NCBI GenBank assembly: GCA_052387905.1
Contig: JBQTIR010000061.1
Span: 1 to 20,907, forward strand
Length of the DNA: 20,907 nucleotides
DNA from: JBQTII01 sp052387905
GTDB lineage: Bacteria > Actinomycetota > Actinomycetes > Sporichthyales > Sporichthyaceae
Direction: 5' to 3'
The notes beneath the pieces were generated by a model. That model saw only the letters and a list, made by a program, of their open reading frames with translations, made no database searches and was not told the DNA's origin. Position numbers and translations under genes: made by a program. Below, one piece after another: positions 16,402 to 20,907 of the stretch (positions within the stretch are counted from its first letter, which is position 1; each line of letters starts with the position of its first letter).

Positions 16402-17664
16402 GTGACCCACACCGATCCCGCGCTGAGCTTCGCCGACCCGCAGATCGCCGCCCTGATCTCCGACGAGGAACGCCGCCAGGCCGACACCATCAAGCTGATC
16501 GCGTCCGAGAACTACGTGTCCAAGGCCGTGTTGGAAGCGACCGGGAGCGTCCTGACCAACAAGTACTCCGAGGGCTACCCCGGCAAGCGGTACTACGAAG
16601 GCCAGCAGGTCATCGACCAGGTCGAGACGCTCGCGATTGAGCGCGCCAAGGCGCTGTTCGGCGTCGACCACGCCAACGTGCAGCCCTACTCGGGTTCCCC
16701 GGCCAACCTCGCGATCTACCTGGCGTTCCTGAAGCCGGGCGAGAAGGTGATGGGTATGGCGCTGCCGATGGGCGGGCACCTGACCCACGGCTGGCCGGTC
16801 TCGGCCACCGGTACCTGGTTCACCCCGGTCACCTACGGCGTGCGTCAGGACACCGGTCGGATCGACATGGACCAGGTGCGTGAGGTGGCCCTGGCCGAGC
16901 GCCCGAAGCTGATCTTCTGCGGCGGCACCGCGGTGCCGCGCACCATCGACTTCCCGGCCTTCGCCGCGATCGCCAAGGAGGTCGGCGCCACCCTCGCCGC
17001 CGACATCGCACACATCGCCGGACTGGTCGCCGGCGGCGCGCACCCGTCCCCGGTCGGGCACGCCGACGTCATCTCCACCACCACGCACAAGACCCTGCGC
17101 GGGCCTCGCGGCGCGATGCTGATGAGCAATGCCGAACACGCCAAGGCGATCGACAAGGCGGTCTTCCCCGGCCTGCAGGGCGGACCGCACAACCACACCA
17201 CCGCCGGCATCGCCGTCGCGTTGAAGGAAGCCGCGACCCCGGACTTCCGCACCTACGCCGCGCAGATCGTCACGAACGCGCAGGCCCTGGCGGCCGGGCT
17301 CGCCGCGCGCGGCTTCGGGGTCGTCTCCGGCGGCACCGACAACCACCTGGTGCTGATCGACCTGACCAGCAAGGGCATCGGTGGCAAGCCCGCCGCCCAG
17401 GCGTTGGACCGCGCGGGCCTGGAGACGAACTACAACACCGTTCCCTACGACACCCGCAAGCCGTTTGACCCCTCCGGCATCCGGATCGGCACCTCCGCGG
17501 TCACCTCCCGCGGCATGGGCGTGGCCGAGATGGACCAGATCGCTGCCTGGTTCGACGAGGTCGTCACCGCCGCCGCCAAGGGCGACGAGGCAACGATCGA
17601 GCGCGTCCACAAGGACGTCCTCGCGCTGACCGCGTCCTTTCCCGCCCCCGGCCTCAGCGCCTGA
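16402..17664 (+). CDS. glyA: Serine hydroxymethyltransferase (GlyA)
   Basis: This PLP enzyme interconverts serine plus tetrahydrofolate and glycine plus 5,10-methylene-THF, the main one-carbon source. The 420-residue protein has the N-terminal KLIASENYVS, TNKYSEGYPGKRYYEG (about 52-67), the PLP-contacting DIAHIAGLVAGG (D201, H204), and the Schiff-base lysine in STTTHKTLRGPRG (K230). GLQGGPHNH and the C-terminal IRIGTSAVTSRGM are also present. Variants such as VQPYSGSPANLA and CGGTAVPRTIDF place it in an actinobacterial subgroup. The GTG start is 5 nt after GGAGG. It is under a ZTP riboswitch, which ties its expression to folate status. The gene is convergent with cdsA, with a hairpin between them. 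Confidence 0.96.
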   Translation: MTHTDPALSFADPQIAALISDEERRQADTIKLIASENYVSKAVLEATGSVLTNKYSEGYPGKRYYEGQQVIDQVETLAIERAKALFGVDHANVQPYSGSPANLAIYLAFLKPGEKVMGMALPMGGHLTHGWPVSATGTWFTPVTYGVRQDTGRIDMDQVREVALAERPKLIFCGGTAVPRTIDFPAFAAIAKEVGATLAADIAHIAGLVAGGAHPSPVGHADVISTTTHKTLRGPRGAMLMSNAEHAKAIDKAVFPGLQGGPHNHTTAGIAVALKEAATPDFRTYAAQIVTNAQALAAGLAARGFGVVSGGTDNHLVLIDLTSKGIGGKPAAQALDRAGLETNYNTVPYDTRKPFDPSGIRIGTSAVTSRGMGVAEMDQIAAWFDEVVTAAAKGDEATIERVHKDVLALTASFPAPGLSA

Positions 17665-17672
17665 TTCACCCG

Positions 17673-17720
17673 TTGCGTCAGCGGGAGCGGCTGCTATAGC
17701 GACCGCTGCCGCTGACGTAA
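17673..17720. terminator. Bidirectional hairpin terminator between glyA and cdsA
   Basis: CGTCAGCGGGAGCGG (17676-17690) pairs with CCGCTGCCGCTGACG (17703-17717) with one G-G mismatch. TTG (17673-17675) and TAA (17718-17720) extend the stem with two T-A pairs and one G-T pair. The 12-nt loop contains GCTATAGC. It starts 8 nt after the glyA stop and ends 14 nt from the cdsA stop, so it can serve both convergent genes. Confidence 0.8.
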
Positions 17721-17734
17721 GGGAGGTGGCCGGG

Positions 17735-18601
17735 TCAGATCCCGCCCGGGTCGACGAAGAGCGTGAGCAGCAGCCAGGCCACCGGGGCGGCGACCAGCAG
17801 CGAGTCCAGGCGGTCCATCAGGCCGCCGTGGCCAGGCAGCAGGCTGCCCATGTCCTTGACACCGATGTCGCGCTTGATCAGCGACTCCCCCAGGTCTCCG
17901 ACGGTGGCGGCAACCGCGAGACACAGGCCCAGGATGACGCCCTTCCAGGCGGCGTCGTCCATCAGCAGCACCAGGCACACGGCGCCGCCGGCGGCGCAGG
18001 CGACCAGCGAGCCGGCCATGCCCTCCCAGGACTTCTTCGGGCTGATCTTGGGCGCCATCGGATGCTTACCGAACAGGACGCCCGCGGCGTAGCCGCCGAC
18101 GTCGTTGCAGACGATCACAATCACGAAGGTGGCCACCCGCTCCGCACCGTCGTCCGGGGAGCTCATCAGCACCGCGAAGCCGGCCAGGAACGGGACATAG
18201 ACGGTGACGAAGACACCGGCGGTCACGTCGCGCACGAAGCCCGCCGGCCCGTCGGGCATCCGCCAGGCGAGCAGCCCCAGGATCGTCAGGGCCAGGCCGA
18301 CGACGAGGGATTCAGTGCCGCCTTCAAACGCGGCGATGAGCATCGCCACCGAGCCGATGGCGATCGGGACGAGGGGCGGCTTGATCTCCTTGGTGCCCAG
18401 CGCCCCGGCCAACTCCCAGAGCGCGACGAGCACCGCGATCGCGACGACGCCGACGAACAACGCTCGCTCGATGACCAGCGACGCGGCGACAGTGCCGCCG
18501 AGTGCGACCCCGACCCCGACCGCCGCGGGCAGGTTACGCCCGGCACGGCTCTTCTTTTCCGGGGGCGCGTCGGCTTCGACGCGTGGTGGTGGCGTGGTCA
18601 C
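17735..18601 (-). CDS. cdsA: Phosphatidate cytidylyltransferase (CdsA)
   Basis: CdsA makes CDP-diacylglycerol from phosphatidate and CTP in the membrane, the precursor of phosphatidylglycerol, cardiolipin and phosphatidylinositol. The 288-residue product has about eight hydrophobic segments after a Pro/charged N-terminal tail (about 1-22). The full CDS signature runs from SLIKRDIGVKD (S at about 240) to PGHGGLMDRLDSL. The block NDVGGYAAGVLFGKH followed by KISPKKSWEG is the other conserved part. The GTG at 18601 lies 20 nt after the frr stop and has no clear ribosome binding site; no other start fits better. It is likely in one operon with tsf, pyrH and frr. Confidence 0.95.
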   Translation of the reverse strand: MTTPPPRVEADAPPEKKSRAGRNLPAAVGVGVALGGTVAASLVIERALFVGVVAIAVLVALWELAGALGTKEIKPPLVPIAIGSVAMLIAAFEGGTESLVVGLALTILGLLAWRMPDGPAGFVRDVTAGVFVTVYVPFLAGFAVLMSSPDDGAERVATFVIVIVCNDVGGYAAGVLFGKHPMAPKISPKKSWEGMAGSLVACAAGGAVCLVLLMDDAAWKGVILGLCLAVAATVGDLGESLIKRDIGVKDMGSLLPGHGGLMDRLDSLLVAAPVAWLLLTLFVDPGGI

Positions 18602-18621
18602 GGGAAATCCGGGCCGAGGTC

Positions 18622-19179
18622 TCAGACCTCGAGCAGCTCAGATTCCTTGTGCTTGAGCAGGTCGTCGACGGCGGCGACGTGCTTGTGGGTGACGTCGTCG
18701 AGGTGCTTCTCACCGCGCCGCACGTCGTCCTCGCCGGCCTCTTTGTCCTTGATCATCTTGTCGAGGGTGTCCTTGGCATGGCGCCGGATGTTGCGAATGG
18801 AGATCTTGGCGTCCTCGGCCTTGTGCCGGGCGACCTTGATGTACTCCTTGCGCCGCTCCTCGGTCAGGATCGGCAGCGGGACCCGAATGATGCTGCCGTC
18901 GTTGCTCGGGTTGACGCCGAGGTCGGAGTCGCGGATGGCGCGCTCGATCGCGCCGAGGGAACCCTTGTCGTACGGGCTGACGATGACCATCCGGGCCTCG
19001 GGCGTGGTGAACGAGGCCAGCTGGTTCACCGGGGTGAGGGCGCCGTAATAGTCGACGACGATCTTGGCGAACATCGCGGGGTTCGCCCGGCCGGTGCGGA
19101 TAGCGGCGAAGTCCTCCTTGGCGACCTCGAGCGCCTTCTCCATCTTCTCCTCGGCCTCGAGCAGGGTGTCGTCGATCAT
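18622..19179 (-). CDS. frr: Ribosome recycling factor (Frr)
   Basis: Frr, with EF-G, splits the post-termination ribosome complex. The 185-residue product matches the family along its whole length: EKMEKALEVAKEDFAAIRTG with the conserved RTGRANP (about 28-34), LTPVNQLAS, IVSPYDKGSLGAIERAI, NPSNDGSIIRVPLP, and LTEERRKE before the C-terminal long helix. The start is placed at the ATG at 19179 because GAGGAG lies 6 nt upstream and it overlaps the pyrH stop as TGATG. A GTG one codon earlier is too close to that site. Operon order pyrH-frr-cdsA is standard. Confidence 0.97.
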   Translation of the reverse strand: MIDDTLLEAEEKMEKALEVAKEDFAAIRTGRANPAMFAKIVVDYYGALTPVNQLASFTTPEARMVIVSPYDKGSLGAIERAIRDSDLGVNPSNDGSIIRVPLPILTEERRKEYIKVARHKAEDAKISIRNIRRHAKDTLDKMIKDKEAGEDDVRRGEKHLDDVTHKHVAAVDDLLKHKESELLEV

Positions 19180-19970
19180 CACTCGCTCCTCATTCGTGCC
19201 GCCGGCGCCTTGAAGCCGTGGTTGAAGTGACCCGGGCCGATCACGGTGCCGATGTTCTCACCGCGCACGGCGCGTCCGATGTTGCCGTCGGCCAAGAGAT
19301 CGAAGACCACGATCGGGAGGTCATTGTCCCGGCACAGGCTGATCGCGGTGGCATCGGCCACCTGGAGTCCGCGTGCCAGGAACTCCGAGTAGCTGAGCTC
19401 GTCGAACCGCGTCGCATCGGGGTGCAGATTGGGGTCGGCGTCGTAGACCCCGTCCACGCCCTGCTTCCCCATCAGAACCGCCTGGGCCCCGACCTCGAGG
19501 GCGCGCTGGGCGGCGGTGGTGTCGGTGGAGAAGAACGGCTGGCCCAGGCCCGCGCCGAAGATGACGATGCGGCCCTTCTCCAGGTGCCGGATCGCGCGAC
19601 GCGGGATGTACGGCTCGGCGACCTGACCCATCGTGATGGCGGTCTGCACCCGGGTCTCGACACCCTGCTTCTCGATGAAGTCCTGCAACGCGAGGCAGTT
19701 CATCACGGTGCCGAGCATGCCCATGTAGTCCGCGCGGCCGCGGTCCATGCCGGCTTGGGAGAGCTCGCGGCCGCGGAAGTAGTTCCCGCCGCCGACCACG
19801 ATGGCGATCTGGGCGCCGCTGCCGGAGGCAACCTCGGCGATCTGACGTGCAATCAGGGCAACGACCGACGGGTCGACACCGATCCCCTTCTCGCCAGCCA
19901 GTACCTCACCGGAGAGCTTGAGCATCACCCTGCGGAACACGACTGATGCGCCCGACTCGGCAGCGTCCAC
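19179..19970 (-). CDS. pyrH: Uridylate kinase (PyrH)
   Basis: PyrH phosphorylates UMP to UDP with ATP and is essential for pyrimidine nucleotide supply; the bacterial enzyme is a hexamer controlled by GTP and UTP. The 263-residue protein has MLKLSGEVLAG (about 16-26), the GGGN loop (about 60-63), the UMP-binding GRADYMGMLGTVMN (78-91), FGAGLGQPFFSTDTTAAQRA (about 138-157), and GVDGVYDADP. About ten residues before the core are unconserved, normal for actinobacteria. The GTG at 19970 is 5 nt after AGGAG. The 68-bp gap to tsf shows no terminator, and the stop overlaps the frr start. Confidence 0.97.
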   Translation of the reverse strand: MDAAESGASVVFRRVMLKLSGEVLAGEKGIGVDPSVVALIARQIAEVASGSGAQIAIVVGGGNYFRGRELSQAGMDRGRADYMGMLGTVMNCLALQDFIEKQGVETRVQTAITMGQVAEPYIPRRAIRHLEKGRIVIFGAGLGQPFFSTDTTAAQRALEVGAQAVLMGKQGVDGVYDADPNLHPDATRFDELSYSEFLARGLQVADATAISLCRDNDLPIVVFDLLADGNIGRAVRGENIGTVIGPGHFNHGFKAPAARMRSE

Positions 19971-20038
19971 GCCTTCTCCTTCGGGTACACGACCAACGGC
20001 TCCGGCGTCGCCGCCGCGGCGGGTGTCAGGGAGGTGGA

Positions 20039-20860
20039 TCAGACGCCGCCGACCTCGAGCCGGGCGAACGCGGAGACGCTCACACCGGCCTCGTCGAGCA
20101 CAGCCTTGACGGTCTTCTTGCTGTCCTGCACGGAGGATTGCTCCAGCAGCACGACGTCCTTGAAGAAGCCCTGCACGCGACCCTCGGTGATCTTGGGTAG
20201 CGCAGCTTCAGGCTTGCCCTCCTCGCGGGCGGTGGCCTCGGCGATCCGGCGCTCGTGCTCGACGACGTCGGCCGGAACCTCGTCGCGGGTGACGTACTGC
20301 GCCTTCAACGCCGCGATCTGCATGGCTGCACCGCGTGCGGCGGCCAGGTCATCGCCGGTGTAGGCCACCAGCACGCCAACCTGCGGGGGCAGGTCCGCAC
20401 TGCGCTTGTGCATGTACGTGGCGACCTTTCCCTCGAAGCGGGCGGCCTTGCCGAGCTCGAGCTTCTCACCGATGACGGCGCTCGTGGCATTGATGGTCTC
20501 GGCTACGGTGCGGCCGTCGCTCAACTTCTCGTCCAGCAGTACGGCCCGGTCGGTGATCCCGGAGCTCTCGACGTGCGCGACGATCTGCGCGGCGAGTTCC
20601 TGGAAGGCCGTGTTCTTCGCAACGAAGTCGGTCTCGCAGTTGAGCTCGACGATCGCATTGCCGGCCGAGGCCACCAGTCCGTTGCTCGCAGTGCGCTCGG
20701 CGCTACGTTTGGCGGCCTTGGCCGCGCCCTTGGTACGCAGTAGGTCGACGGCGGTGTCGAACTCGCCGCTGGTCTCCTCCAGCGCCTTCTTGCAGTCCAT
20801 CATTCCGGCGCCGGTGAGCTCCCGGAGCTTCTTGACGTCCGCGGCGGTGAAGTCAGCCAT
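20039..20860 (-). CDS. tsf: Elongation factor Ts (Tsf)
   Basis: EF-Ts exchanges GDP for GTP on EF-Tu. The 273-residue product has the N-terminal UBA-like helices (about 3-40) with signature LRELTGAGMMDCKKAL (12-27). The core signature NCETDFVAKN (about 74-83) carries the Asp-Phe that displaces magnesium in EF-Tu. The two-part dimerisation core is present, so the length is the full bacterial type. The start is the ATG at 20858-20860; its ribosome binding site is weak (GGAC about 14 nt upstream). rpsB normally precedes tsf and would lie just outside the window, since 20861-20907 holds only an intergenic stretch without a recognisable element. Confidence 0.97.
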   Translation of the reverse strand: MADFTAADVKKLRELTGAGMMDCKKALEETSGEFDTAVDLLRTKGAAKAAKRSAERTASNGLVASAGNAIVELNCETDFVAKNTAFQELAAQIVAHVESSGITDRAVLLDEKLSDGRTVAETINATSAVIGEKLELGKAARFEGKVATYMHKRSADLPPQVGVLVAYTGDDLAAARGAAMQIAALKAQYVTRDEVPADVVEHERRIAEATAREEGKPEAALPKITEGRVQGFFKDVVLLEQSSVQDSKKTVKAVLDEAGVSVSAFARLEVGGV

Positions 20861-20907
20861 CGTGTGGTGCCGTCCAATTCTTTTGGTGAGAACAGTGTCA
20901 GTGATGA

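Overview
The window comes from the chromosome of a high-GC Gram-positive actinomycete. The evidence is the very high GC (strongest at third codon positions), frequent GTG starts, and the order tsf-pyrH-frr-cdsA-rlmN-dxr-rseP(rip1)-ispG-GNAT, which is the Actinobacteria arrangement (compare Rv2870c-Rv2867c of Mycobacterium tuberculosis for dxr-rip1-gcpE-GNAT). Genus cannot be fixed by eye; a Frankiales/Sporichthya-like soil actinomycete would fit but is not shown.

Right end (about 17.7-20.9 kb, minus strand): tsf, pyrH, frr and cdsA, i.e. translation elongation, UMP kinase, ribosome recycling and CDP-diacylglycerol synthesis, with pyrH and frr overlapping as TGATG. Facing them is glyA on the plus strand, preceded by a ZTP/ZMP (pfl) riboswitch and separated from cdsA by a strong two-way hairpin.

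Middle (about 8.4-16.2 kb): rlmN leads a two-gene unit with a SUFU-domain protein (TAGTG overlap). The SUFU gene collides stop-to-stop with a plus-strand long-chain acyl-CoA synthetase. A divergent propionyl/acetyl-CoA synthetase (prpE type) follows, then an NAD(P)-dependent aldehyde dehydrogenase of the succinate-semialdehyde type, then an Ala/Pro-rich secreted or anchored protein. This acyl-CoA/aldehyde module sits where rlmN and dxr are usually close together.

Left-middle (about 3.2-8.3 kb, minus strand): dxr and ispG are the second and sixth enzymes of the non-mevalonate isoprenoid route, flanking the site-2 protease rseP/rip1. The usual rip1-ispG adjacency is broken by a lower-GC cassette of three overlapping genes: a 39-codon small ORF with a strong ribosome binding site, a signal-peptide protein with an NTF2-like look, and a truncated secreted amidase-domain protein. 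I consider this cassette the most unusual part of the window.

Left end (1-3.2 kb): two GNAT acetyltransferases, a small membrane protein and a HAD-type hydrolase whose only workable start is CTG. The far left edge carries 24-bp-period repeats resembling the terminal repeats of IS21-family insertion sequences, so a mobile element probably lies just outside the window. I found no rRNA, tRNA or CRISPR array.
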